This document shows, piece after piece, positions 1 through 12,162 of a DNA stretch of 22,008 nt (position 1 is its first letter; each line of letters starts with the position of its first letter). The notes under the pieces are model-generated. The model did not search any database, was not told where the DNA came from, and was given only the letters and a program-made list of their open reading frames with translations. The DNA is from Rodentolepis nana (taxonomy: Eukaryota; Platyhelminthes; Cestoda; Cyclophyllidea; Hymenolepididae): positions 1 to 22,008 of the forward strand of contig UZAE01000513.1 in the NCBI GenBank assembly GCA_900617975.1, written 5' to 3'. A program made the translations under genes and the position numbers.

Positions 1-207
1 ACAGCAAAAACGTCTATTAACTCTCAGTTGACTTCTCACTTCAAACGACCATCACCTCACTCTACGCCACATTCGACTACTTCCACAGTACTCACTCACC
101 TTTTTTTCTACCCTTGTGTTTGTCTCTTTCACATCTTTGAAACACTCTTCTCTTCCCTCCCCCCCCCTCTCCACTTTTTTCAATTTGATGTTCCTTCCCC
201 TCTGTGA
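1..207 (+). CDS. Possible 3' end of a coding exon (S/T/P/H-rich), truncated by the window edge
   Basis: Frame 1 is open from base 1 for 68 codons to TGA 205-207. The first half reads as a Ser/Thr/Pro/His-rich stretch (K-R-P-S-P-H-S-T-P-H-S-T-T-S-T); the second half is encoded by a C/T tract. The segment is clearly richer in C than what follows, and overlapping AATAAA motifs lie about 60 nt after the stop. It could equally be a pyrimidine-rich UTR or intron end. No family recognised. Confidence 0.18.
   Translation, partial: TAKTSINSQLTSHFKRPSPHSTPHSTTSTVLTHLFFYPCVCLFHIFETLFSSLPPPLHFFQFDVPSPL
159..167. repeat. C9 homopolymer inside a pyrimidine-rich tract
   Basis: Nine C residues within a C/T-rich segment spanning roughly 100-180 on the plus strand. 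Confidence 0.9.
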
Positions 208-265
208 AGCCTGAAGTCAACTAAAGGGCTAATGATAACCATCAAGACGCCTGCCATTTGATATA

Positions 266-275
266 AATAAATAAA
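266..275 (+). terminator. Overlapping AATAAA motifs, possible polyadenylation signal
   Basis: AATAAATAAA lies about 60 nt downstream of the TGA at 205-207. It supports a 3' end only if the upstream open frame is real; the motif is common in A+T-rich sequence. Confidence 0.18.
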
Positions 276-980
276 TACTTTAAACTTTTGATGCCCAAGT
301 ATATATATGGCATGTATCTGATGTGTAAAAATCTCCGATAAACAGAGATAGACATTTTGGCGACTCGATACAAACAAGCATGGTGAAAGAGTGAATCGTT
401 ATTTAATCTTTTGTGGGATTTATTTAACTCTGATTGAAATAAAATGTTTAACTTAAAATTGATTTTACTAATAATTTTTTTTCGGAATTTTTAGCCTTAA
501 GGGAAAGAAACATGCCCATGTTTTGAGACCGCTTTTCATTTGGGACAGAACATTCCTATTTTCCTAATCAAATTTTGAGATCATTCTATGATTTTATCAG
601 TAAGTCTTTATTTTTAGCAACGCAAAGAGAATTTTATTTTGATATATTATACGGGTTTATAGAGTTTATTTTGTATATCGACAATGTGGAACAAGAGAGC
701 TATTACGTGAGTTGAACCCTTAATTTCAATAAACATTGGGTGAGGGAAATTCCTGGAAAGTGCACTATTTTAAGAACAAATCATTTCTTTCCGTTAGAGC
801 TACAATATTTTGACGCAACATGCTCATATTGGTTAAAATGTCTGTCTGTTTCACCACCACCCACATCTTTCATCTACTTACGCATACAAGAAAATTGCAT
901 AGACGTCACTAAGGAAAATATCCCCCCCTTTAGTCTGTTTAGACGTTTTCTCAACTCTCCTTCTCACCTCCCAGTCTACT

Positions 981-1000
981 GTTGATTCCTGTTGATTCCC
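981..1000. repeat. Short tandem duplication (2 x 10 bp)
   Basis: Two consecutive copies of GTTGATTCC followed by T or C. A minor local duplication. Confidence 0.85.
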
Positions 1001-2581
1001 ATTAGACTTTGCGTTTGTTAGGTTTTGCGGAGTATGTTTCATTGAGATAATGGAAATATTTTTACCTGGGACTAGTGTACTATTATTTACCTGAAATCTT
1101 TCTAGCTAAAACCTATAATATAGTTCAAAGTGTTTAAAGAAAGGAAAATTATTATGATTCAGAATTGCTATTATCATATTCATTTAAAAGCTGCTTTCAA
1201 AACTTAAATAAAAATGGAAAGTGTGTACAAGCCGATGCAATATCTACCCGCAGGCTTCTATATCATGCATTATTCAGGCAAAAAAATTTTGTAAAACGAA
1301 ATGAATAACAAAGAATTTTGATTTTAGATAAACTTTGATAAATAAGGTCAAGTTGAATAAGAAGACTTCCGAAAAAATCGTCAGCATGTAACGTCGATTG
1401 CTTGAAGTTCAAAATTTCATTTTAATACTAAATTCAAAAGTTTAAATTGACAACTATTATGCTTAGTCATATATAATTAGCAGAAAACACAATAAATGAT
1501 CGAAGAAATGCTTGTGGCACTTAATTGCATCATTTCGAAAGGAACCAAGCGAATTATCCTTTGTTTTGATCTTAACGGACTGTCTAGCAAACCATGTTAT
1601 GGAGCACAACTGTGTGCCAAAAGCAATTTGTTGGCCACAGTGTCTCGATGTTATTATTTGCAATAAAAGGCATTTTTGTTTGTACCTTTCAGAGTTACGC
1701 CTATTTGTAAGCCGATCACGAGCATCGGAAGGAATAACAAATTTGTCCTTTTTTAATCTAAAAATGCTTCAATTTATATAATAATAAATTTTTTATCTAA
1801 ATCTATTATAAAATTAATTGATATAAGAGAGTTTCTATTTGGAAATGAACGTCAATTGTTTTTGACCTTATCCTCACGTGTAATACATGTATTCGAATGG
1901 GCAATGAAAGTATAAATAATGGAGTTATGCTTGATTTTTAAATCCAATAATCGAGCGAATTCTTAATTGTTGGTGGCCATTTTTGTCTTATTGAAGTGGG
2001 GATTATCTTTTTGTATAAGCATCCCTAAATAAATTTGGACATTTACGCTTCAATTTATGAATTTTTCTTCCCACTTCTTGGCAATAAACTGCAATTGTAA
2101 ATATTTTTCTCGATTTCCAAATACATCTCAAACAAGTGAGCAAAAGATGTTTCAAAAGAAACAGCATGCAACGTCCGAATGATGTGAGCTTTGAGGTCGG
2201 AAAATTTTTACCTCCCAGCAACCAATAATCAACTGAAATTTATTTCTCATGAATGTTATTGAACGACTCACAAAGTTGATTTTTCCATCATACTTAAACA
2301 CAACATGTAGAAATAAAAATATATATATAATGAAGAATTGTACATAATTTATTATTTTGAGTGTAATATTTAAAGATTTAAATTTAAAATCCGAGTTTGA
2401 GGAAATTAAAATGAATTTGCCATTTTAACCGACTTAACCCTTACAGTGAAAGACTAAAAATGACACCACGTTAACTGTCCATTTATTAAATATTATACAA
2501 TCAAAGTTCGAAATCCAACTAAATACAAGTTTTAATACTTAAATTTTTCTTATTGGAACATATTTTAAGCCATAAAATTTT

Positions 2582-2794
2582 ATGCAATACAGTAGAATGC
2601 AACAAAAATTATTGTCATCTTTAGAACTCGATTTAAACCAATTGAAATGGGATGGTATTGAAATTCAGTTTGGCATGGGTGATAAAACCGATCATCGTAA
2701 GATCTTAATGCCATGTCTGGCATATCAGCCAACGACCCAATTACTTTATTACGATAGACATCGCTTTATCTTGGCCTACCCTGGTTCTGATGTA
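2582..2794 (+). CDS. Unidentified candidate exon A (soluble, charged, aromatic-rich segment)
   Basis: I do not recognise a family. The open frame runs from ATG 2582 to a TGA at 2891-2893. Its composition differs from the surrounding A+T-rich DNA: G+C rises, and there is a balanced set of charged and aromatic residues (Q-L-K-W-D-G-I-E-I-Q-F-G, then T-T-Q-L-L-Y-Y-D-R-H-R-F, then L-A-Y-P-G-S-D-V). No signal peptide or membrane span is seen. A donor GTA|GTAACT at 2795 in phase 0 pairs with a strong acceptor at 2900, so I end the exon at 2794. The true start could be an acceptor such as ATCTTTAG (ending 2623) rather than the ATG. An open frame of this length alone can occur by chance here; composition and the matched splice pair are the support. 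It could also be a relic of an old gene or element. Confidence 0.35.
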
Positions 2795-2900
2795 GTAACT
2801 AGGTTCAAATGGAATGAATTTTATGGAATCCACTTTCTGATTAGACGAAATCATTGTTTAAACCTAGCACTCACCTGCCCCCCTCTCAATTGAATTTCAG

Positions 2901-3128
2901 TCTTGTACCGGTGATGTCATGGAAACTTTGCTGTGGGTTTGGGGAATACATTTACCACCGACCTACAAATGCGTTTTCATCTCCCAGTGTCAAATTATTA
3001 ATGTCCCTGTTATAATCTCGTTCTTCGCTAGTCCTATGGCTTCTGAATTTTTTCAAAATTTTGTTCTTTTGACACATCCTAAATCAATAGTTCATTGGCT
3101 GTCTTCACTTTGCTATAAAAGCTTCTAA
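2901..3128 (+). CDS. Unidentified candidate exon B following exon A
   Basis: It begins after a strong acceptor: the C-rich pyrimidine tract 2870-2890, then TTGAATTTCAG ending at 2900. It is open in phase 0 from 2901 (S-C-T-G-D-V-M-E-T-L-L-W-V-W-G) to a TAA at 3126-3128. The first ~25 residues look most protein-like; after about 2980 the composition drifts toward hydrophobic A+T-rich codons, so the real exon may end earlier or the frame may be non-coding there. Joining to exon A removes a 106-bp intron (2795-2900) without shifting frame. No homology recognised. Confidence 0.25.
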   Translation, partial: SCTGDVMETLLWVWGIHLPPTYKCVFISQCQIINVPVIISFFASPMASEFFQNFVLLTHPKSIVHWLSSLCYKSF

Positions 3129-5163
3129 TTACAAAATTCAACTCAGCTTCAATTTACCTTTGCTATTACATAATTTACGCATTATACTAGTTGAATTGCC
3201 ATGTTTTGGAAAATAGCATTTATTACCTTATTTGATATAAACAAATGCATTTAGCAGCTTCAATTTCTCTTTAAGAGTTAACCGTATAGACCTCTTTTGT
3301 GTCTGATTTTCGATTTTAGCTCAACTTGTTCTTGAGGTTTTCGAGAAAATGGGTCAAACAATCTCCTTCCTATGCCATACCTTTTCTTCTCTTCTCATCA
3401 CTCAATATTGAATCAACAATATGGTGCATAATGCCTTTCATTACAATATTAACTAAGGGATAGCAAATAGGGCTATGAATTAATTTACCATTTTGTAAGA
3501 AGTGTAGCTATTCAAGTTTTAACCTACAAACTTTGTAGGATAAATACTGTTAATCCCAATGCAAATTTCCATCTAACTTTCCTCATAAAGGACCATTTCA
3601 TTCAAAGAAATAATCCATCCATGTATTTTCAGAATCATGTACCGAAGTTTAGACACCCACGTCAACAACATGGTGGGTGTCTATGATTTACAAAATAGGA
3701 AGAATACCGTTTAAGATCAAATTAGTTAGACCTTTTAAACACAGCCGGTAGAAATAGAACTTTAAAACTTTAATTACAAATCGACTGGGGCACAAATTCA
3801 ACATTAAAATTAGCAAACAAAGAACTGGATCGTTAGAGAAATTTTCTTGGGGATACAAACTATTCTTGATTTACCCAACATCCATATTTTACAAAAGTAA
3901 TCAATGAGTAATTAAGACCTACCACTGATTCAAATTCACTATTAATATCGAGAGTTAGTTGTATAGAAAATTAGAACATCCGAAAAATTAATTTTTTTCT
4001 AGAAACATGAAACCAATATGGCAAAGTAAAACTATATTTTAATAATCGTCTTAAACTGTTTAGCTCTAATGCCATAAATCACAACCCCCTCTCCTGATTG
4101 TTCAACTTAAACTTCTTTTATTGTTTGCTTTAATCATTGAATAAGTATCAATTAATTTTCCTTCTTTACGAATTTAATTCTGGCAAAACAGTACATGGCG
4201 CAAAAGTTTTGCAGTTACGGATTAGGGATGAGGGTAATTTAGAAATGATGTGCTCCAAATAAATTGAGAAAACCCCTCAGGGCTTGAATTACGTTTGTCG
4301 CCTATTTACGTTTAATTTCTATTGGAGGTGCATTTCAAGACATTTTTGAGAGTACTACAATTGCACTGATTCCAACTCATTGAACCATGCGCACTCAGAT
4401 GAAAAGCTTAAATTTAATGGCAAAAGTTGCAACGTAACTGAATAAGTACTGACGTATCTCCAATGCTATTTTTAACCAATTTATACTGATGATAGAAAAC
4501 AGCTTAATATTCTCTTAATATTGAAAAACGCCTTTGCAGTGACTACAGATAAAATTTCAGACACTATTTATTTTAATTGCCTAAAATATTAGCTACAAAC
4601 ACCCCAATTATTTGACCAGTGTGATGGGAAATAAGTACCATTTCATGGAAGATATTATCGGCGTTTTTTAAACGTAGTTAATTTTACTTCCGTTCATAAA
4701 AGTAAAGCAAACGCAAAACCTTGAAAAATGACTTTACGATTAATAGTGCAGCATTATAAAATAAATTAGCCAATAAAAATCCGGCTCATAGGGGAAATTT
4801 GAGGAAATTATTTTTGCCAAATATTTATTATAGCTATAAAAAACAAATATAAAAGGAGCCTGCTGTATACTTTTAATGCACTTAGTTTACATGCGTTTAC
4901 CGTTTTATTGTAAACCTGAAAGTTAATTCCACATCCGTAAATCATAAATTTTATAATTTTATTTTAGTTCAAAGGATAAAACCACAGTGATTTATTGAGT
5001 TAAACTTTAGACTTCAATTAACAAACTCTTTGTCTGGCTTAGAAACCTTAAAATTAGCCCAACTACAAGATGAAAGAGTTACTTAGACATTTTTGAGGGC
5101 ATTATAATGCACTAAGTGTGTTATTTAAATCAAAGTTCTACTTAAGATTAATTATATTAAAAC

Positions 5164-5178
5164 GATGATGATGATGAT
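5164..5178. repeat. (GAT)5 trinucleotide repeat
   Basis: Five perfect GAT units, read directly from the sequence. Confidence 0.9.
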
Positions 5179-6708
5179 TAGAGTAATCGCATCATCAGAT
5201 TTTCTTTTTTCGAAATTCAGCATGATGCGCCAATCTCTAAGTTTCTAGAAAATAAAAAAATTGATCAAAGACCTATTTGAAGCTATGTTCATTTTGTGCC
5301 TCGCAGTTGCCATACTAGCTAAAAAGCCAAACATTACACAATGAAGGAGGTGAATACTAGGCCGTTTTGTTAACTTCTTCCTTGGAACTAAAGGTCAAGT
5401 CTGTAGATTTGCATAGAAATAATGCTTCGAGCAGTTAGTATCACAATAAGTGTTCAGATTAATCGAAAATAGTATAGCAAATGCTTCTAAGATGCTTTTC
5501 GAATATCAGATGTTAAAAAGATATTAGAAAACGTACCAATAGTGAAATATACGCTCGTTCGATTTCTAGATGAAAGGCGATAATATTACTGATATGCCGC
5601 TTTATTTGAAATATGTAATAGTTGATAGCAATTTACATTGTTATTATTAGATAAGAAATACCAAGTTCACATCTTACGGGTGGTCCTGTTGTGGTCTATC
5701 ATTCTTGCTAGCAGACTACAGATGTCCGCTACTGATATGATGATAATAACTTTGTACTCCTTTATAATCAATTAGCTTTGTGGATTGAAATTCGGCCGCC
5801 AATAATAAGAACCATTTTACCCTTGTAAATTAATTCATAGTAAAATACGTTAAAATATTCAATTGTAATTCACTTAATGCTTTTGATTTATCCACAGTAT
5901 ATAAGCGGCCTTGGTTTCAAATGGAATGCCTATGGGTTGCGGTTTAGAAGGGCCCAGAAGTTTCATTGAATGGATGAATATTCTGAGCAGCGGTCAGTGC
6001 AATAAAGATTTAAAAACCATTCTTTTATTTTAATATAAGTGGCGGGAGGGCTAACTTGAGAGGGTGAGGTGCAATTTGAATTTTCGCAACCGGAGATAAC
6101 GAAAGGCGTAATATTTTCCTTCAGCATAGGCGGAAGTCGTAAAATGTTGATTAATAGCAAAATGCTTTTATTTGTTTGAAGGAATTTTTGCAAATTTATA
6201 TAAAATCTATTATTGCATTTGACTTAAAATTAATGTGATGTAATTAATATAATGTACATTTTAATTGAACATTCTTTTGTTATGCACTGTGTGAGGACAT
6301 ATAAAGGGCTTTTTTTAAAATTAATATCTTTTTTGAAATAATTTCATATATGCATCGACATTTGAAATTTGATCTCACCTGAGAGCTAAAATGAAGTACT
6401 GATTTGTTAACTTATTCACATGATAATACATCAGTGCACCAAATAAAGGAAGAGTTTTTTCCATAAGAATATTTTGTAACCAATAATAAATTTGAAATTT
6501 TTTCATTCGTGGTAAGATTTAAAAAGCAAAAGGAATTGAAATTTCCTGGGGAACGTGGCCCTGCTTATTTAAATTAATCTAATTCAAACTCATTTAAAAG
6601 TGGTGATTTGTCAAAAAGATAATTTTATTGAAAAGATAAAACGTAATGGAAATATGATTTGTGAAATATTCAAAGATATAATTATTATTATTTAAGAGTA
6701 GTAATTTG

Positions 6709-6726
6709 AAACATATATATATGTTT
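6709..6726. repeat. 18-bp perfect palindrome AAACAT(AT)nGTTT
   Basis: Equal to its own reverse complement; a near-identical palindrome recurs at 19958-19973. Confidence 0.85.
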
Positions 6727-8752
6727 TGAGAAATAAATGTGCATTCAGTTTTGGTCTAAGCATAACTCTACGTCATGAATAAAATGTAACATTATTTGCA
6801 AAAACTTGCAATGTTTAAATAATTTTATAAAATAGAAGACATGTCATCTAACTTTGTTCAATAATCATGTCACTAATGTACTTACTTATTCCGTTAATCA
6901 CACATATGTTGAATGTTAATTTGCGGTAAGCATAAATTTGAATAAGCGGTGAAACCACTCTCAGAAGAGATGTTTTCAGGGGTCAAACAGTTGACTCAGT
7001 GTTACATCACGAGGGAATCGTTATTTGCTCGCGCCATTTCAATCAAAATAACCGGATGTACTTCATAACAAACAAACCCAAATCTCTTCCGGCCATTATT
7101 CTTTGTTAAACACTTTCATACTACTAATTACCACTAAAAGCTACCCACAGTATTAGGATAATTCATAAGTCTGCCATTAAATTTTTCATATAAGACAAAA
7201 ACTGCCATTTCTGATAGCCCAAAGGCTGTGGTGAAAGTAATAAAATACTTAATTGTGATGTGAGGTCAGATCAATCTTTTATTGTCAGTTACACGCATGC
7301 TATCCTTCAAGGTTTAATTATTTAATAAGTAGATTTTCCTCAAAATTATATGATTCATATTTGCACTTTGCCTTTAAGTTGACACTGACATTTAGTAGTT
7401 GATCTGCAAAGTCTGCGCATTTTTAATCCTTGATACTATTTCGTTGTCGCAATTTAATGCTTCTCTCCTAAACTTGGTAAGTTTTCATAAGATCAGATTT
7501 TTACAGTAGATTTAATTTACTTCATTTACCTGTAAAGGTAAAAACCTTTGGTTCAATCTTAATATTGACTATGTGAAGAAGATACAGTAGCACAATTTTA
7601 GCCTCATAGAGTTCATTAGGCGGGAAAGTATTTCACTTAATTAAAGTAAGTTTGATACCACATTGCTATACGAACCAGCCAATACTGCAAATTACGCAAA
7701 TCATACTTTTGGATAAATCTTGGCTTATAAAATTAAAATTTGTTTAATAAAATTGATCGATGATAGCAGTATAAGTCAGCATAATTTAAATATTAAAAGA
7801 ATTTTCTATTCATTTCATGCTAAATAACTTCTTATTTTTAAATCTCGAGAGGAATGTAATGAAAAACATAATATAATTCTCAGGTAATGTGGGCATGTGT
7901 TACTTTAGCTAAAAGAGAATTTAATTATTTAATTTCCAATTGCGTATTTTTTGCCGTCTTCTATGTGATTGAAATCTGGCTGTGCATGGTTTGGCTGGTC
8001 AAAGACCACCATGATTGCGCGCTGAATATGCACTGCATCACACTTCGAAATTTCATATTTATTTTTTCTTGTTTAAATAAAACCAAACAGTAGCGAAAAT
8101 CGTTGACTCTTTCTTTGTTCCTTTGTTGAAAGAATATAAAGTACTTTATTATTACTTTTAATTACAAAAAGGTAACAATTGTAACAGTTTTCAATGAATA
8201 ATTTCATTTCAATTGATTGATGTTATGATTTTATGTCATTTAAACAAAACTTAAGCAACAAACAAAGAAGCCCATTTTAACAAATATTATTTTAAGGATA
8301 GAGATAAAGAAGAGGCCTTATTTAGAATTTTATTGAAATTTACGTTGTGAAGGTATTTAATTTACTTCAAACAATAAACAACATTTTTTTGATATATCAA
8401 ACACAGAATCATATTCTTATTATCAAATACTGACCACAGTTGTAAGGTTTGCAAAGGGAAGTTACTTCCATAAATGAAATTCGAAGTAGATTTGGCAACT
8501 TTCAAAATTTTCATTATCCAATAATTGAATGCTTCATGGAATAGGCTGAAATTGAGTAATCATCTGATCATCATCTGAATGATCATTTGGAAACATTTCA
8601 AATAGACATTAGGTTATAAGGCTATTTGATTGATTAAATAAGACTGAAGAAATTTTTACGGAATGATCCTGGAATCTATAATTTCTGAAATTTCATTTTT
8701 ACTCTTAATCTTTTGAAGATAAATTAGTTGAAGCTGCAGGAACCAACCTTAA

Positions 8753-8777
8753 TCCTATTAAAAAAGGCTTAATAGGA
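8753..8777. repeat. Small inverted repeat, 8-bp arms
   Basis: TCCTATTA at 8753-8760 and TAATAGGA at 8770-8777 around a 9-nt loop. No U-run or neighbouring gene gives it a role. Confidence 0.6.
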
Positions 8778-10852
8778 AAATGTCTCAATCCAGTAAATGA
8801 ATTTGAAGCTTCGTATGGAAAAACTAAGCTAACCATTACGAAAAGTTCATACGGTCTTCATCAAAGGATAAAATGAAGAAATAACCTTTGCTGTACTCCA
8901 TTTTCTTTAATCATATTCTTGATCTCAATTGATAGGAATTTTTCGTAATTAATTAAAACATTACGATTTTTCTTTGTTGCAATGGAGTTTCACACAATTT
9001 GGAAATGCTAAAAGTCTCAAATATGAACCGTGGGTTCACCTACAAATACTGGCCTTATTTTAATTCAAGTGTAATTTGCCGATTTAAAAATCACAATTTC
9101 TTTCAAAATCAATTGTTGATTTAGTCAAAGTGATTTACATGAATTCTGATAAGGGAACACAAAATACAACCATTGAATTAATCTCACATTTCAAGCAACT
9201 AGAATACCATGTGTAAATAAATGACAGTAAGCTACTCTATAGTAAAGGAAAATGAGATATTATTAAACTTTTGATTAGTTAATTTGGTCATATAATTGTG
9301 GCTCGTAAAAGCAAAGTATTTCGGACATCACTGTAACAAATAATATGCTAACTTTATTAAGCTTCTAAAGTGTTAAATAAGTCGACATGATAATTTTGAC
9401 AATATTATGAATTCGACTGGGGAGCCTGAGATCGCTCCAATATTAGTGCAGTTCATCCGAAAATTCCAAAATTGAAATATTTGGACAATACACATTTAAA
9501 ACTATAAAATAAGTAAAGCGTGAAAGCAGACGAATGTAATCGGAAGTAAAACGGTGAAAATTTATTCCTCGGGACACTTCAGCAACTCTTTCCGGACTTT
9601 CGATTCAAGTGAATGTCAATTAGTTTTTATTAAATCAATAATTCTTCTTACATCCGACTCAGTGCTGACCAAACGTCCACCTAGGTTTGATCTCTTGACA
9701 ACTTAACTTAGTAGACCGAAATAATTTAAGCTTTTTATCGGCATATGATTTACTTGATTTATTTTCATTTTTAAAAGTGCAAATTTTTCTTAATTTCGTT
9801 CAAATTCGATAGACAATATGAAAATTATTTGTATATTCAGAAGGAAATGAACAACTGTTAATAAAAAATTCTTATAAAACCAATTCAACACAAATCAGCC
9901 CAATTTCTAATAATAAATGGAAAGCCAAATTGAAAACGAAAGAAATTGGCAAAATGCAAATTTTTAGCTTTTTTTTCAACTCCCACCTAGGATTTTTCCT
10001 ATTTTGAGAAAGTCAGTAGGATTAATTGCTCTATAACAATTTGCATGCAGTAAATCTAATTTTCCTCTGAAATTCTTCGTTGGCACTTAATACTTTATTT
10101 TTCTACCAAAATAAAAGTTCATACTCTAACTAAAAAACTTTACACTTTTGGAAAAAAAACAATCTTTGATGATTTATGGCGTTCAAATTTCTACTATTGT
10201 TAATGTACTTATTTTTTGGGGTCTGAAAAACTAATCGGCGTTTTTTTCTGTAAAATTGATATGAGATACTAAAATAAGTATTTCAATGGAAGAAATTACT
10301 GAGAAAAATAGTTTCCCAAAATGTTTAACTTCCAAAGATATGATAGCATTAGCTTTAAAGGTTATTTCTTATTGCCACTTAAATGATTTGTAGATGTCGA
10401 GTAAATTGAAATTTGAAATAATAATTGAATCAGAGCGATTGCATCATAAAATGTTTTGTCCGATGAAGTTTTTATCTATGTTTTTTACATTCGTAAAAAG
10501 AACTCCTCCCCCACAGGTATCATTCCAAATCTAATTAAATACACTCGGAAACGGGAAAAAATTGAATAAAGAAATTATTTGGACAAGCATTAAAAACTGC
10601 AAGAAATCAATTTTTATTAAAATTCAGTTATCATTTTAAAATATATAAGGCGTTCTCTTGAACATGTGACGCAATCACTCGATTTCAGGATGTGGAAATC
10701 ACGTTCAATTTTTTTCTCTTGAGTAAAATCTTTATTGATCTCATGGAATCATCCTCCTAGATCATAGGTACAAAATAATCAGAATTCAATTGGCAAGGCC
10801 AAAAGTCAAGATATAACATAGAAATCTCTCCCCACGAATCAGGCAACTTCCT

Positions 10853-10863
10853 CCCCCCCCCCC
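10853..10863. repeat. C11 homopolymer
   Basis: Eleven consecutive C residues in otherwise A+T-rich DNA, preceded by CT-rich sequence. Confidence 0.9.
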
Positions 10864-12040
10864 TCTATAACTGCAAATTTAACCATTAATTTCTAGAAAA
10901 GAAATGATTTTTTTGGTTCCTTTGTGTATTTTCATAATTGAAATTTAATTACTTTAAGATGATCAAATGACTATGATAATTTATTTGTGAATGCATTAAA
11001 GTTTGCATATATTAAAACAAGTACGATTTATCATTCGCTTGTAAAAAGTTTAATCTTAAATAACAAAATTTATCTTAATGTAAAAACAAACTCCACGATT
11101 AAACTAATGTTTCAGTTCTCATGCAACTTCCGGTGTTTAGAGAACCTTAATTATAAATATGGTGATATTGGATATGGCTGTTAGAGACCATATTAGCTTA
11201 TTCGAACAGGCCTAATTTGGCAGATCTTTTGTTTTCCAAATGCTTATTTCTTATTCTTGGATGTTAATTTCTTTACTACAATATTTGGGGTTTTACTATT
11301 CAATAACTAAGCTAATTTCCGTTTAATCATCTTTATTTGCAGATAAATGACTTTTACAAACATAGACTAGAGAAGACTAAACTCTAAGATGCTGTAATTA
11401 AATAGTCCAACCGACTCATATTTGATGTATACAAACTCCTTCCAAATTATGAAAATCGAGAATACAGAAGTGAAAGTGAATGCTGACCTTCATGCATTAA
11501 AACAACAGTGACATCAATTTTCGCCCTCTAAGCTCCAACTAAGCACTCTCAAAACTTCAGACGATTGGTTTTTTTAAAGCCAACGAGCTAGGTAAGTTGC
11601 TTAAGAGATTTGGCCTTAAGGCTGAAACTTTTAGACCAATCACTTGCATTATCCTATTGAAATCAAACTAAAATCGATATCTCTCTTCATCACTACGTAA
11701 CTCTTCACCGAATTCAAGTAATAAACAAAAACAATGACCATAATAGGTCAAAAAGTTTTTCTAAATTAGTCAATAAGCAATAAGCATTTATAGAGGATAT
11801 TTATAATGGATTAACTTTAGACAATTGTACAATTAACTGTTTAAGATATCATTAAACTACCTCAGCAAAATGCTCTATATTGTTAGAATTGGGTTATTTA
11901 CAATCGATTGTTGAAATCCACGGGGGTGATATGACCATCATTTCAAAGAGGAAATAGACTGTTGATATATTTCGGTTGAATTAAGGTATTCACACTTAGC
12001 ATATAAAAGAGTTCACATATATAAAAGTCTTGTTTGGGCG

Positions 12041-12046
12041 TTTAAT
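12041..12046 (-). terminator. Candidate polyadenylation signal (ATTAAA) of the CA10/11-like gene
   Basis: ATTAAA on the minus strand lies about 100 nt downstream of the proposed TGA at 12148-12146, followed by a T- and TG-bearing stretch. It is the common variant hexamer at a plausible distance. In A+T-rich DNA this motif is frequent by chance. Confidence 0.25.
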
Positions 12047-12145
12047 GCGATAATACTAATAAAAAGACGTTAAATATAGTAGTGGGTTGGAAAGACATCT
12101 TTTAGCCTGCAATCGTAATTGGGGGGCATTTACGCTTGGTCTCGC

Positions 12146-12162
12146 TCATGTTTCCGTGTAAC
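12146..12162 (-). CDS. CA10-like: CA10/11-like candidate terminal exon (last codons and stop)
   Basis: TTTTTATTTGTATTCTGTTTCAG|GT is one of the best acceptors on this strand in the window. The phase fits exon 7: the last G of exon 7 plus GT makes G298, then Y-T-E-T and TGA. The total becomes exactly 909 nt. The tail would be about 25 residues shorter than in vertebrate CA10. Not proven: other frames of the same segment are also short, and two other C-terminal solutions exist (see findings). Confidence 0.45.

Larger units (their letters stand above)
208..2581. other. Non-coding stretch without assignable genes
   Basis: A+T-rich sequence with scattered short open frames on both strands (740-985 plus, 1512-1781 plus, 1463-1663 minus, 2003-2221 minus). 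None shows a domain, codon pattern or splice pairing I could defend. The 1500-1720 patch is slightly richer in G+C. Confidence 0.5.
3129..12040. other. Long A+T-rich intergenic region
   Basis: About 8.9 kb with no recognisable gene, RNA or element. It contains the GAT repeat, the 18-bp palindrome, a small inverted repeat and the C11 tract noted separately. It also holds one weak minus-strand candidate terminal exon at 5963-6054 and a hydrophobic plus-strand open frame at 7887-8093 judged to be chance. Confidence 0.5.

Noticed and set aside
740..985. 81-aa plus-strand open frame ending in a pyrimidine-rich segment.
   Set aside because: No domain seen. The C/T-rich end followed by CCCAG looks more like an acceptor-like tract than coding sequence, and no partner exon was found.
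1463..1781. Overlapping open frames on both strands (89 aa plus, 66 aa minus).
   Set aside because: Neither shows a motif, splice pairing or clear codon pattern; overlapping opposite frames of this size are expected in sequence of this composition.
7887..8093. 68-aa hydrophobic plus-strand open frame that might suggest a membrane protein.
   Set aside because: Hydrophobic runs are the default translation of T-rich DNA, and there is no supporting context.
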